A stretch of 64,000 nt of DNA from Margaritifera margaritifera. Taxonomy: Eukaryota; Mollusca; Bivalvia; Unionida; Margaritiferidae. The position numbers were made by a program, and so were the translations under genes. The stretch is taken from positions 402,501 through 466,500 of the forward strand of contig JAQPZY010001128.1 in the NCBI GenBank assembly GCA_029931535.1, given 5' to 3'. The notes beneath the pieces are model-generated. The model was given only the letters and a program-made list of their open reading frames with translations, was not told the origin of the DNA and searched no databases. This document shows, piece after piece, positions 25,100-37,474 of the stretch (positions within the stretch are counted from its first letter, which is position 1; each line of letters opens with the position of its first letter).

Positions 25100-25309
25100 T
25101 ACCGTATGTACTTGCTTATAAATTGAGTCCAGCTGCAAAGACCCAGAACTGCCATTGCATAATTCACCAGTTTCTATGGGTCTGTGCAGTTTGTTAGGAG
25201 TAATTGGTAGAACAAACAACATAGACTCTGATCTGCTGGTGCATATGTGATGGCAGATCAGGGTCTTTGTTTGTAGTTGGACTTGACTTATAAGCGAGTA
25301 TAGATGGCA
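25100..25309 (+). mobile_element. Double-hairpin MITE, copy 5 (decayed)
   Basis: Subfamily I (linker 'ttaggagtaattggtag'). Hairpin 1 has a deletion, leaving 'gcaaagacccagaactgcc' against 'tatgggtctgtgcag'. Left terminus taccgtatgtacttgc; right terminus agcgagtatagatgg. Confidence 0.88.
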
Positions 25310-25747
25310 TTTGTGTAGATCTGTATACATGGGTTTGGAATTGCCAGCAATTACATAATGCTGCACACATATTGCATTTATAATTGCAATATTATGGGGC
25401 TTGAAGTTGGCACAAGCAAGCTAGCATTTTGTCTGTTACAATTCTGATATGCCAGTAAATTGCTACCTGGAAAAAAAAAAAGGACTTGAAGTTTCTTGCT
25501 AGTAAGATTTTTTGTTTTAAATATGAAATATGCTACTGGACATTGAAAATAGCCTGATTTTTGCTCGTTAAAAATATTACAATTATCAAAATGCTGCTAG
25601 TACTGAAAAAAGTTAATGTTGAGACCTGTATCTATACAATTTTGTTCAGATAAATAAAGGCAAGAAACTGAAATACCAGTGATAAATAATTTATTTTTAT
25701 ACAAGAGAAGGTTTGTTGTGATGGGTTTTAATAACGAAAGAGAATTT

Positions 25748-25955
25748 GTTTGATTTGGTGTTTATGGCACAGCAACACAAGTAGGGTAATTAGTATCAAG
25801 GCAGTTGGAGTGAAATTTCTTGCCCAGGGACACACAACAGTAACTGAACTCACACCATGGTAACTGAACTGGGCAGATCCAGTGATAGGATTCAAAATCT
25901 GCACCCTTTCAGTTGTGAGTCCGGCATGCTAACCACTGAGCCACTGTGGCTCCTA
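25748..25955 (-). mobile_element. tRNA-derived SINE, subfamily 1
   Basis: Reverse copy: 'tgtttatggcacagcaacac', 'cttgcccagggacacac', 'aggattcaaaatctgcaccc' (B box), 'aaccactgagccactgtggc' (A box). Confidence 0.85.
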
Positions 25956-26599
25956 CCTACATTAGCCTCCTCGTACAATATGCAGGAGAGTGAATCAAAT
26001 CATTCTACAGCACATCCCCGAGCCCAATGAAGGTTAAAAAACTGGATGGGATTCAAACGTGATTCCTCTGATGAATGTATTTTCTATTCATTCTGTCAGC
26101 TGAGCTAATCTGCTATCTGCTGATCTGATCTGCTATCAACTGAGCTAATCCACAATCCACTGAGGTGATCTGAACACAATGAACAATGTGGAAAATTTGA
26201 TAACTGGTCATAAAAGTAACATATGTTTCAAACCATATTTTATATTTTGTTCCTGAAGTAACATTGACATGTAGTTCATGGCTGAATACCTTTGTAATTT
26301 ATCTCTTAGATAGAAATGTTTTCTTATAAAATTATCCGCTTTGTAATTTTGGATTACCTGTAAATGTTTGTCTGTGTCGCTGAATTCATAGAATTATCAC
26401 TATCTTTGGGATATCCTAAAAAAAACTTTGGATCTCTCATACTGGTGATTGATGACCACTAAGAGTACATGTATGATCAAATAAACATGTTTGTTGTGAT
26501 GCAGTAAAACATTAAAGTTGTAAAAACAGAATATTCCAAAAAGGAAAATGATAATTAGATGACTGGTCATTTGGCTTTTTTGACCAATCTTCAATTGTT

Positions 26600-27320
26600 A
26601 TTATTCCAGTATGGAATATGGATGGGTGGGTGGAATATACATGTACATGTCAATGTCTGTCTGTCTGTGAACATTTTCGTTTTTGGAGAATTTGCCTCTG
26701 TGGAACTTGGTGCATATATTAGGCTAGTTGTCTGGAAGTGACTTTTGCTATTTGCAGTTCCTCAGTTTCAATCATTTTAATGTTTTTACCCATTTTTATG
26801 GTCATCCACCCATTACCCAGTCTTTTGTTTTTGGGAAAAACACCAAAAGCATTTAAGATATATGTATGAAATTTGGTACATATACTAGACCAGTGATATT
26901 GATCTGCATTTTGCTATTCACAGTACTTCAATTTCAATATTTTTAATGTTTTCATTAGTTTGTTGATCTGTCCATCCACTCGACTGACCTTTTATTTCTG
27001 GAGCAGAACTCCAAAACTGCTCAAGAAATCTTTTTGAAACTTAGTACAAATATTATATTTGGGGCCTAGATGTTCCTTTTGCTATTCAGAATTCTTTAGT
27101 TTTGATATTTTTAATGTTTTTATCCTTTTTTCTCTTGCTGTCTCCATTAATCTTTCATATCTGGGGCAAAATTCCAAAACCCTGCATAAACTTTGGTACA
27201 TATATTATGCAAGAGTCACTCGAAGAGATTGTTGCTCTGCTGGCCAAAAAAAATTTCATGCAATCCAGTTAGTCTTATATTTCCTATTAATTCTTCTTTT
27301 TAACTGCTGAGTATTGAAAC
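26600..27320 (+). repeat. Tandem-body repeat, family B, with head
   Basis: Head 'gtctgtctgtctgtgaac', then about four units with 'agtttcaatcattttaatg', 'ccaaaactgctcaagaaatc' and 'cttttgctattca'. Short ORFs here are artefacts. Confidence 0.8.
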
Positions 27321-27639
27321 CATCTCTGATATTCATGAGAAACTCAGCATACCAATTTTGGTAACAAAATATTTTCTTTCATGTAGAAGTTAACATGTTC
27401 ACTAGATACCTTTATATACATTCTTTGTCATTTTCTTTTTGCTCGAGCCTGATATCATGGATATAAAATTATTGAACTTGTCTCAGACAATATCAGAATG
27501 TACCCACATTTTAAGTTTGATTAAATCTATAATTATTTTGTTTTTTTGAGAGGGAAGCTATATAGGTGGTATCATTCAGGGTATTCTTCTTGAATATCCA
27601 CAAACTGAGTTTGATACAAATCCATTAATACTTATTTGT

Positions 27640-28450
27640 GTTATCATGCTGACAAGCCATTACAGCTATAAACCTTAGAAAACCTTTGACCTTAAAATCA
27701 ATGTCAGAGTGCTGACTACCAACTTGTTCATTGGAATACAACTAAATGCAGAGTCAAGTCAAAATTCACTTGTACATGTACAACTCTCTGTTCATAATTT
27801 CATTGAAGTGCAGAAATGCAATCAGTGACCTTTGACTTGACCCCAAAGTAAACTAGTTCACAAAAGTGCAGATATGTGTATGTTGGTCATCAGATCTGGA
27901 CCATTTTCATTCAGAACCAATTAAATATTGCGAGAAATTTTTAGTGAAATATCAATGTTAGGGCCACCATTCATGCATGAGGAGTAGTGATGACAAGATT
28001 TTTGAGATGGTCTTTATGGTGCAATGTTGGAGGTCAGATGAGCACCATTTTCATTTAGAAGCAGCCACATATTGCTATATTGTTTAGTGAAAACCCTATA
28101 CTGATATGACCATCCATTCAGGACAAATTTCCAAGTGAAGATTTTCAGGATGGCTGCCATTTTTGAGGTTAGACCTGCATCATTTTAATATAGGAACACA
28201 ATATCTGTATGGCCATCTATTCTAGACAAGTAGATGTTACAAGATTTGTCAAATTTTTGGAGGTCACATTGGCATCATTTTTATTTAGGACCAACTGCAA
28301 AAACTGAGAAGTGGTTTAGTGAAAACCCTATGTGAATACAACCATCCCTTCAGATAGTAGTAGTGATAAAATTTTCAAGCTGGTCACTGTGGCAACCATA
28401 TTCGATGTCAGATCAGCTCCATTTTAATTTAGGACCAGGTAGACAGCATG
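27640..28450 (+). repeat. Tandem-body repeat, family C
   Basis: Units of about 125-135 bp: 'atttagtgaaaaccctat', 'gaccatccattcaggacaa', 'aagattttcaggatggct', 'agatcagctccattttaatt'. About five or six degenerate units; no 'tccatcc' head seen. Confidence 0.75.
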
Positions 28451-28610
28451 AGAACTCTTTTTGTGAAAGCCCCATGTCGATATCAGAGCTTCCGTTAGTG
28501 TTACGCACCTCTCATAACAGGTGTACGATTTGGTTGATTATTGTTATCTAGAGGATGATTGACCTCGGTGTTATTGCTCGGATCGAGTAAATAGTGAAAT
28601 AAAATATGAA

Positions 28611-28782
28611 ATTTTATAGATGGGATAAATAGAGGTCTGAGCAGATATATAGAACAGAATAACATGAGCTCCCATACATGAAATATAACAATTTAATTTT
28701 ATAGATGGGATAAATAGAGGTCTGAGCAGATATATAGAACAGAATAACATGAGCTCCCATACATGAAATATAACAATTTAAT
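28611..28782. repeat. 85-bp perfect tandem duplication
   Basis: Two adjacent copies (from 28612 and 28697) beginning ttttatagatgggataaat and ending acaatttaat are identical by eye, so the duplication is recent or an assembly artefact. Confidence 0.92.
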
Positions 28783-30635
28783 CAATTACATAAAACAAAT
28801 TGAAATAATACATAACATTAGAAAGATACACTTCTTTTTTAAATCATTTACTGAATTTCAACACAAATATAATTATGTAATTAGCCGATCTGTTTAAAAC
28901 AAATAGACTTAGTTCATCATGGAATCGAGTGAACAATCGAATCAATTGCCCAGCATGCCTGCATAACCTTGTTATTGCTGGTCACTCCAAATTCAACATT
29001 GCTGTCAGGTCAAGGTTGATGTTCTCCCGTTTTTGCTTCTCTCTCTCCCTCTCTCTCTTATCCAGCCTCTTTCGGTCCTCAAACTTTGTGTGGGATGCCT
29101 CTTCTCTCTAACCTCTACGTTGATACTTATATGTGCATCGACGGTTGGCTTTGTAGGTAGGTGGATATGTGGATAGATAGGTGGGTAGGTAGGTGGAGCT
29201 ATTTTCCCCTTGTGCTTTTCGAGACTCGCTCGCTTCAACCACCAGAATTGTGTCCCTCAACTTCCAGACACCTGTCCCTTGAACAATTGTTTATACGAGA
29301 GAATTTTGCCTTATTCTGCTCGGAGTCAAGATCTCTCCGACCTTTCGCAGGAAACTTGGACTGATTAACTTTTGCGATGTGGAATATTTAAAACATGACA
29401 TTTCGTCTGGGAAACACACCTCTTATTTAGTGTAGCCAATCAGATTAAACATATCTACCGCCTTTTATAAATACACGTCCATCGTTGTTAGCGTAACCCT
29501 CTGATTTCGCGTGTTATTTAAATAACTGATTCTGGAAAATTTCAAAAGATAAAACAACTTCAACTGGCTTTACAAATAGTCTCTGCATCTTCTCAACTTT
29601 GACATTTTCGATACCTAGACCCAAATTAACCTTATGTCCGACCGTTATACAATGAAGGCTTAATTAAGAATCAATCTCGCCCCAAACAGGGACATTAAAA
29701 CCGTCGTAGTCTAGCGATTTAATACGTACCTTTCCTCATAAATCTAATTAATTGTTATCTGCCAAACTAATGTGCTCTACCGAGATACATCAACAGAAAT
29801 TTGCACCCTTACAGTTAGTGTGATATTTTAAGGATTCATGAGGACCCCCACATTTTTAATTGTATAGGATTTTCACAAGATGTTAAAAAGTCCCACTTTC
29901 AAGTTCCTACTACATGTACATGTTGCTTTTGTGGCAGAGAGAGAGACTCGGAGAATCAAGACTTAGTGTGACATTTCTATGTTATAGTAGAGTTATTATC
30001 TGTTTGTCATGATCATAAATAATACATGTGTAAGTGTGTGTGTGTGTGTATTTTAAGTATAATATATTGAGCAAAAAGTTCCATAAAGTGAGAGACAATT
30101 TCAATTTTATTAAAGGTTACTTTAAACAGTATTCAAAAAGATCTCTGGTGGCATTGCTTTGAAATGGGATAGAAAAAGAGGATGTTATTAACATTGTGGT
30201 ATTCCTCTGAGCTTCTCCAAAATAGTTGATTTACTTTTTTTCTCAGCAACTTCCCTTGTTGGAAACCCACATGCAGTGTTGTATCCACCAGGATGCGCAT
30301 CCGCGGGATTCCTACATTCTGCAAGCAAATCTTACAAGAATACAAGTTTAAAGGGGGAGAGACGTCATGCAAAACAAATAAAATTCCAATATGTTTTATA
30401 TAATGGTGCTGTGTAATAATACTAAAATTGAAATCAATTCTAACAGTTTTATCTTTCGCACTGAAACCTACCACAGTCTCCTTTCTGTACCATTTACCAC
30501 AGTTTAGAACTGAGATTCCCGGAAATTAACCAATGCGCATGCGTATGCAATTGTGCCTAGACGGGTATTGAAATTGCTTCCACATGGCCAGACATACCGG
30601 TACTTGCCATACTTAGCTCTCAGGCCCCCCCCCCC
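28783..30635. other. No gene recognised
   Basis: Contains a pyrimidine tract at 29038 and a variable 'gtaggtaggtgg' stretch near 29155. Frames at 29005-29364 on both strands overlap each other and look non-coding. The frame at 30133-30474 (-) is 113 codons but unrecognised. Confidence 0.45.
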
Positions 30636-30850
30636 CAATATGTGTGTTTCCGGTCGGCCAACCGTCCCTGTTTCTCATTGCCAACCCTAGCACGTCTTTC
30701 CCAACTGGTAAATAAAAAAATTGAGCTGAACTTAGAAGCGCTTGAAATATTATTTGATTTATATAGAATGTTAAAAAAAAAATTAAAAAAACCTACCTGC
30801 CTACCTTAATTTAAAACCAGTGCAATAGGAAACACACATATTTTTTTTTG
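30636..30850 (-). mobile_element. Unclassified MITE, copy B
   Basis: Reverse of the element at 22388: 'caatatgtgtgtttccggtc', 'ccaaccctagcacgtctt', 'cctacctgcctaccttaatt', 'ccagtgcaataggaaacac'. The terminal repeats read tatgtgtgtttcc/ggaaacacacata. Confidence 0.7.
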
Positions 30851-31650
30851 CTGCCTTGTCAAGTGTTTCTTTCATCATGGAATTCACAGAGGAATGCAAT
30901 CAAATCCAGGGGAAATTACTCTGGTTGATAGCTAAAAACAGCTGCAATTCTTTTACACCTGATCATGATTTATTTTAACACTTTTAATCAAAACTGCAAT
31001 TTTTAACGCATCCCATGGGACTCTTAGCATGGGGTTTTAATGCATCCTTTTTGATTTTATTGCATCAGGGATGCACCAATGTGCGTTAATGGAAGCCCTG
31101 GATATGACCATTCATTTAAGACATCTTTTTGAATGCTGACGATGCCATCATCAACATTTCTATGTCTCACATTTTTCTCTGAAAAGGTTTGACAGAAAGA
31201 TGTTTTATTAAAGAGTTCATGATGGGCCGGAACATTATCATTAATTGTTCATAGCAGTCAGTTGGAAATAAATGGACCATTTCTTGAATCATTTTGTGTT
31301 CTTTTTTCATAACTATTTAGACAACAGGGTTTCCTATGTTATCTATTGCATTAACTGTGTCTGTCTATTCTTGATGGAGGCTTTATTTTATCAAGGAGTA
31401 AAGTGAACTTGGAGATGGGAATGGTCTGCCCCAACAAATATATACTATATAGTAGTTCCTATGAGTGTGGAATAAAGAACAAGAGTTGTGAAAGCTGTTT
31501 GTATGTATACATTCTGGTTGTCTTGTTTGATATCTAGACAGAATAAAGCTAACAGTGTTCTCTCACTTAACCCAGTGATGTCAGAAATGTTTCTGCTATC
31601 AGTTCTGTGGTACAGCAGATGTTTTCTCCAGATGATCTCTCCCTCCCTAC

Positions 31651-31674
31651 CTCTCTCTCTCTCTCTCTCTCTCT
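31651..31674. repeat. (CT)12 tract
   Basis: Uninterrupted CT repeat. Similar tracts occur at 29038-29058 and 38360-38383. Confidence 0.93.
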
Positions 31675-31916
31675 ACACACATATTGAATGCGCATACATA
31701 ATATGTTGTATTAAACCTGCACTTTTGCTTGTTGATTACACTGCCATTCACAGTTTTATCAGCTGGTAAAAATGAACCAAGCCCAGATAGTGCATTAGTA
31801 TGTTTGGTTTTTGATTCAATTGCTCAGATTCCATGCATATCAAATTATGGGTTTACTACTACAATTACATGTATACCTGCTTTAAAGGCACATGTATAAA
31901 TCATTGAAACACCAGT

Positions 31917-32451
31917 TACAGTTCTCCCTCTTTATAATGTAGTTCAGGGGAGCCATAAAGTGATAGGCACTATAAGTGAGGGGACCTTATACTCAGAAAT
32001 TTTCCAAAAGGGCTGTGACCTAATTCATTCAATCCTCTTCGTGCCTTGGGCGACACATAAGGCTTCCATGAGAGAGTGCCACTGTTGCCAGTCTGCGGCC
32101 TGTCTTTTGATGGTTTCCCATGTCAGGGTGTAAGCCTTTATCTGTTTCTCAACTGTCCTTTGCCATGTCTCCATGGGCCAACCCCTTTTACTCTTTGCAT
32201 CTGGTGTCCAGACACCTGTCCAATCCATCTCCATCTCCTTCTTTTCACTGTTTGGACAACAGGTTTTAATTATGTATTTAATTATGTGAAATCATATTAT
32301 AATTGGTTCTTATGGGCCAAGAACTAAAATCAAGTAAAATTATGTAGCAATCATAAAAACAAAATTTGACCTGCTTTTTGGGATCCATGATCATACCCAT
32401 ATAAGAGGAGCAGCAGTATATTGAGGGGATTTATAGTGAGGGACCACTGTA
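31917..32451. mobile_element. Tigger-like element with a LINE fragment inside
   Basis: Termini TACAGTTCTCCCTCTTTATA and, inverted, ttatagtgagggaccactgta; both carry the 'CCCTC..TATA' pattern. 535 bp in total, of which about 32025-32270 is LINE-derived. Confidence 0.65.
32025..32234 (-). pseudogene. LINE retrotransposon ORF2 C-terminal tail
   Basis: The open frame encodes RGWPMETWQRTVEKQIKAY, then LTWETIKRQAADWQQWHSL and ALCVAQGT. This is the characteristic C-terminal tail following the reverse transcriptase of RTE/CR1-like elements (R-x-R-G-x-P-x-x-T-W-R-R ... W...A.DR..W...V.ALC). The upstream reverse transcriptase is absent: a 5'-truncated copy. Confidence 0.75.
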
Positions 32452-32529
32452 CTTAGACTAATTTGGACAAACAGACATTGTCAATCTTGGGGTATCAGTT
32501 GCTGAGATGCAAGATGGTATGGTAACACC

Positions 32530-32730
32530 AGTGCTCTAGATAATAATATACTAAATTCGGTATTTTACTCCCTGGTTTGGAAATAGTTGCATTTTTCAAA
32601 ATGTTATGGGGTATTTTGTGAACACTGCAAAACCCATAAATAGCAAACTTAACACGACAGAGTCTTAATCATCAAGATGTTAATTCCGCATATTTGAATG
32701 CATCAATCAACTTTGTGACTGAGACCAATT
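32530..32730. mobile_element. Second copy (partial) of the hAT-like element at 6807
   Basis: Starts gctctagataataat. The reverse complement matches 7400-7507 over the 'cacaaaatac', 'gggagtaaaat' and 'aaatttgcaact'-like blocks. The far end could not be fixed. Confidence 0.55.
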
Positions 32731-32929
32731 CATGATGCATTTGATAATATTGCCATTTTTGAGTGAATGTTCTCATTGTGAGCAAGTACTACAATTTCAA
32801 AAATGCACTGAACAGTTAGAACTTGAACCAACAGCATAGTGATTGAATGTGCCATCATACTGTACAACATGGACTGTGTACAACATGGACTGTGCTTACA
32901 GCAGGAGTAATACACAGACAAATTTGGAC

Positions 32930-33141
32930 TACCGTATATGCTCGCATATAAAATGCAAACAACATAGACCCTGATCTGCTGTTGCATAATGTGCCAGCAG
33001 ATCAGGGTCTGTGTTGCTTGTTCTACTGATTAGTCCTTACAAACTGCTTAGACTCGGATCTGCCGGCACATTATGCGCTGGCAGATCTGGGTCTATGCAG
33101 TTTTGCACTTGGTATAAGCTTATACGCGAGTATATATGGTA
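32930..33141 (-). mobile_element. Double-hairpin MITE, copy 6
   Basis: Reverse orientation, 212 bp, lacking about 9 bp between the left terminal repeat and hairpin 2. Terminal repeats taccgtatatgctcgc and gcgagtatatatggta. An 80-bp spacer separates it from the 24-bp minisatellite at 33222. Confidence 0.93.
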
Positions 33142-33221
33142 AATGCTAAAAATTAATGTTTTGCTTAATTTGAATGCATTAAAATATATTCACCAATATG
33201 CTGCTTATCTAGAGCTCTGTT

Positions 33222-33570
33222 GCACACTCAAGTCTATGTTCAATAGCACACTAAAGTCTATGTTCAACAGCACACTCAAGTCTATGTTCAATAGCACACT
33301 AAAGTCTATGTTCAATAGCACACTCAAGTCTATGTTCAATAGCACACTAAAGTCTATGTTCAACAGCACACTCAAGTTAATGTTCAATAGCACACTCAAG
33401 TTTATGTTCAATAGCACACAAGTTTATGTTCAACAGCACAATCAAGTCTATGTTCAATAGCACACAAGTTTATGTTCAGTAGCACACTCAAGTCTATGTT
33501 CAACAGCACACTCAAGTCTATGTTCAAAAGCACTCAAGTTTATGTTCAATAGCACACTCAAGTTTATGTT
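33222..33570. repeat. 24-bp minisatellite (about 14 units)
   Basis: Unit is near agcacactcaagtctatg plus ttcaat. Units alternate in places between 'ctcaag' and 'ctaaag', hinting at a 48-bp higher-order period. Later units lose about 3 bases. Because 24 is divisible by 3, the array is open in both strands and yields artefact peptides of repeated FNSTLKSM. Confidence 0.95.
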
Positions 33571-34574
33571 AGGGGCTGGATTCAGCTACAGAATGTGATT
33601 GAGTATAGACTGAAGTGAAAAATGTAGCAATCTGGTTAGTTGAAATACAAGTTAGATCAGTGGGATCAGTGGAATGTTTTTATCTAGATTTGACGGTGAA
33701 GTTTGGACCAGATACCAGTAATTACAAAAGTTACGATAAATTAAGTTTCTGGATGATAGATGATCAACAATACCTTTGTTTTGACTGTACTAATTATTTA
33801 ATGCCTTTCAAGATAATCTTATCCTTACTGCTGAAACCTTAATCTTGCTTACTGGGAATGTCTCCAGTTTGTATAGAACTACATTTAGTGCAGATCTTTT
33901 CTTAATAAACCTGCAAAATTGTAGAAGGTACAGTGTTAGCTATTTGTCTGGATGCTAGGTGTGTATGGTAGTCATGATAACCAATGGATTCATTTTTTTT
34001 AGATCATCATTTTATACACAGAATTTACTGAATGAACTTTGTAACATTGTTTGCAAGGTACACATGTTAGCCATTTTTCTGGATGCCAGGTGTTTACATG
34101 TATACACTATTCAAAGCTTATATTCTGATGGTGGTCTGACCCGGGGCAAATAGCAGCTGCCGAATGATTCACTCTGTATTGGATGTGTATTTACATCTAC
34201 AGATAGTATCTACATGTAAACTCTCTTGATTTGTGATGGAACCAGATGAAATGTGATTGAACATGGTCAGTATGCATTAAATTCAATTTTAAAGCAAGTT
34301 CAGTCTCCATAAAGGAGCACCAGATATAATGAGTGCCATACAGTGTTTCACCTTGAGGATGGGATACCTGGTTTCCCCACAACTTTTGGCCCCATGTCAC
34401 CCAAATCTTGACCCCTGTGCACCCAGTGTGCATGTTTTTTTTCATTACTTCTAATGCAAACAATTACTTCTCCCTTTGAGATTTTTGTCACCTTTAGATT
34501 TGAGGGACATTGTCCAAAGCTCACTGGATCCTAGCTGCAACACAGCCTTGAATTTCAGAACTCTATTTCCCATT
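33571..34574. other. No feature recognised
   Basis: AT-rich. Two related 'ttagc(t/c)atttttctggatgc(c/t)aggtgt' stretches near 33938 and 34068 suggest an old 130-bp duplication. Confidence 0.4.
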
Positions 34575-35440
34575 ATTTTTATATGTCCACCATAAGACAA
34601 AGCGTATTATGTTATGATGTTGCCCATCCATCCAACTGTTGGTCCATCCTGCTAGCCATTTGGTTTCTGCACAATAACTTCAGTTGTCCACCAGATACAG
34701 TTACCAAACTTTGTGGATGGCTTGCACTTGGAGTAGGGAAGAACCCAATTGATTTTGGGCTAAAAAAAAATCAAAGGTCAAGGTCACTGTGACTGAAAGA
34801 GGAAAACAGTTTCTGTTTAATAACTTAAGTTCTCCAGCATCCACAGTTGCAAACTTTGTGTATAGCTTGCACATGGGGTATTTAATGAACCCTCTAGATT
34901 GCAGGGTCAAAAAGTCAGAGGTCAAGGAAGAGAAATGGTTTCTGTACAATAACTCAATTTCTGCACCATATACAGTTACCAAACTTTGTGGCTGGCTTGC
35001 ATTTGGGGTAATTAAGAACCCTATTGATTTTGGACTAAAAATGTCAAAGATCATGGTCACTGTGACTGAAAGAACTAAAAAGGTTTCACAATAAAATTAC
35101 TTCTACATGGCATACCTCAGCCAACCTTTGTGGATGGCTTGCAATTAGGGTAAGGAAGAAAGCTATAAATTTTAGGGTCAAAAGGTGAAAGGTCAAGGTT
35201 ACTAACTAAAAGAAGGAAAATGGTGCCTGCACAACAACATTAGTTATACTGCACAGACCTGGTCCAAACTTTGTAGATGGCTTGCACTTTGGGTAAGAAA
35301 GAAGCCTGTTGATTTCGGTGCCAAAAGGTCAAAATTCGAGGTCACTGATGGAAAGAGGAAAAATGGTTTCTGTGCGAAAATTTCAGACATCTGCTTAATA
35401 GAACTATTAAACATATTGTGAGCGTATAGTGTGCCCTTCA
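34575..35440 (+). repeat. Head-plus-tandem-body element, family A, third locus
   Basis: Head 'tgtccaccataagacaaagc' then 'gcccatccatccaactg', about six units with 'accaaactttgtggatggct' and 'caaaggtcaaggtcactg', and a tail 'agaactattaaacatattg' matching the tail at 7630. Confidence 0.85.
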
Positions 35441-35649
35441 TGGTAATCTTGTTTAAAGAAAGAATGGGATGTAATACTCTTGCAAAACCTGCTGAAGCCA
35501 CAACAGAAGTCTTTGACAACATTGTGAAGCCCATGCAATATTTAATTATTGATCATTCTATAAAAGACTGGAAAAATTGTTGTTCTTAAAACTCTTGCAA
35601 AGTACAGAAAAAATTACAAGAATGTTGCTATTCAGTCTTAATTTTTGTG

Positions 35650-36310
35650 TTTATCCCACTGCATGTAGCAGGGGCAGCTTGATTTGGTCATGTCCATCCA
35701 TCCATCCTTCCATGTATCTGCCTGTTTGTCCATTCCAATAAGCTTGTTAGCAAGATTACACAAAAAAACCACTCAACATAGACCAGTGAAATTTGGGTAG
35801 CATATTTGTAGAATATGCACATGCAGATGACATGAATAGATTTTCAGGTCATTACAACAATTTTCGCATACGCATTTTTGACCTTTTGCACTTGGACTTT
35901 ACTTGACAAAAACCTTGTTAGCACACAGTTAGGCACAAACCACTCGAGGCAGACAAATAAAAGTTGATAAGTGTATTTGTCTTCATATATAACTGACCTA
36001 TTAGATTTTTTGTATTTATATATACGGTAAAAGACCTGATTTGATTTCAGACTATTACAATAATTTTTCAAGTTTTTTAAACATTTGTTAACTTTTGGGG
36101 CTTGGACATTTTTGACATAAACTTTGTTAGCATGATTGAGTAAAAACCACTTGAAGTAGACAAATGAAATTTAACATGCATATTTGTATTCATATATAGA
36201 TGTCTTAATTCAATTTTCATGCAATTATAGTAATATTTCACATATTTCTACACCTTTGAATTTATTGGACAGACATTTTGGTTGCATGTCCACATTGTAC
36301 ATGTTTCACT
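35650..36310 (+). repeat. Tandem-body repeat, family E, with head
   Basis: Head 'gcaggggcagcttgatttgg' then 'catgtccatccatccatcc', followed by about three units of 190 bp with 'ccttgttagcacacagttag', 'aaaccactcgaggcagac' and 'cctgatttgatttcagac'. Confidence 0.8.
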
Positions 36311-36501
36311 CACAATTTGGTTGCATCAACAAAACAAAACACTTGGGTTGAAAACTGTGTGTCAATTCTAAGATTTAAGTCTTATGCATTCTATTATTCT
36401 AAAATATGTCTGGTACAGTAGAAATGCACCAAGCACACTCCTGAACTCCTGGCTGATTGCCTAATCATTCAATGTTACTGTGTGATAGAGATCATCCTAT
36501 A

Positions 36502-36697
36502 TACAGTATATACTTGCTTATAAGTTGAGTCCAACTGAAAACTGCACAAACCCAGATCTGTCATCACATAATGCATTGGCAGATCTGGGTCTATGCAGTT
36601 TGTTAGTAGCAATCAGTAGAACAAACAACATAGACCCTGATCTGCAGGTGCATTATGTACCAGCAGATCAGGGTCTATGTTGTTTGCAGTTGGACAG
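36502..36697 (+). mobile_element. Double-hairpin MITE, copy 7 (right end lost)
   Basis: Subfamily I. Left terminus tacagtatatacttgc, both hairpins intact, then the sequence leaves the family just after 'tgcagttggac', so the right terminal repeat is missing. The 'cag' start shows that the fourth terminal base alternates between C and A in this family. Confidence 0.88.
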
Positions 36698-37187
36698 TAA
36701 CTGTATTATGATTCTCAATTTTTTAGATCCTGGAGGTTAAACTGCTGGGAAAGTTATAGACATGGACTATAGGTATTGTTCTCTAATGATGATATTTTCA
36801 TACTTCAGGCAAATGGCAAATCCTTTCAGTATTTGCAAATTTGTGATGAGAATGTGAAGTTCTCCATTTTTTTCTTTTTTCTTTTTTTTTGAACTAAAAG
36901 TCATACTGGCATCAGTGTCTTCCCTATTATGGGAAGCGTTTTTCGCATGTAAAAAAGTTGCATCTTCACAGAACTGTCTGTAGTAAGAGTCCTTGTTTCC
37001 TGGACCTGCAGTTTCTGCTCCTGGACTCAGCTTTCAAACTTTGGTCTACATTTTTCCATATATGGTGTACCAGCCTTTCAATTTTTGGAGAAATGTGGTT
37101 GTGGACATCGTTTCTAAAATCCTATGGAGAGCTCTGGTACAACAAATGTTTGCTTATTGCATATATGTGTTGCACATTTTTAGGTAT

Positions 37188-37474
37188 TGAATTTAAAGAG
37201 AAAGCTGTGAAAGCCAGACTACTGTATATACTCGCGTATAACCAGAGACCAAATGCAAACAACATAGACCCTGATCTGCCAGTGCATTATGCGCCGGTAG
37301 ATTAATGTCTGCGTTGTTTGTTCTACTGATTAGTCCCTACAAACTGCATAGACCCAGATCTGCCACTGTATTATGCGATAGCAGATCTGGTCTGTGCAGT
37401 TTTCAGTTAGTATCGGCTTATACGTGAGTATATACAGTAACTGAATTTAAAGAGAAAGCTGTGAAAGCCAGGCT
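37188..37474. repeat. 33-bp direct repeats flanking MITE copy 8
   Basis: 37188-37220 and 37442-37474 share tgaatttaaagagaaagc followed by tgtgaaagccag, with one mismatch near the end. The MITE lies exactly between them. Normal TA-type target duplication cannot explain a repeat of this length. Confidence 0.9.
37220..37439 (-). mobile_element. Double-hairpin MITE, copy 8, flanked by a 33-bp direct repeat
   Basis: Reverse orientation, full length, termini tactgtatatactcgc and gtgagtatatacagta. The host sequence immediately left (37188-37220) is repeated immediately right (37442-37474) with one mismatch; see the separate repeat entry. Confidence 0.92.
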
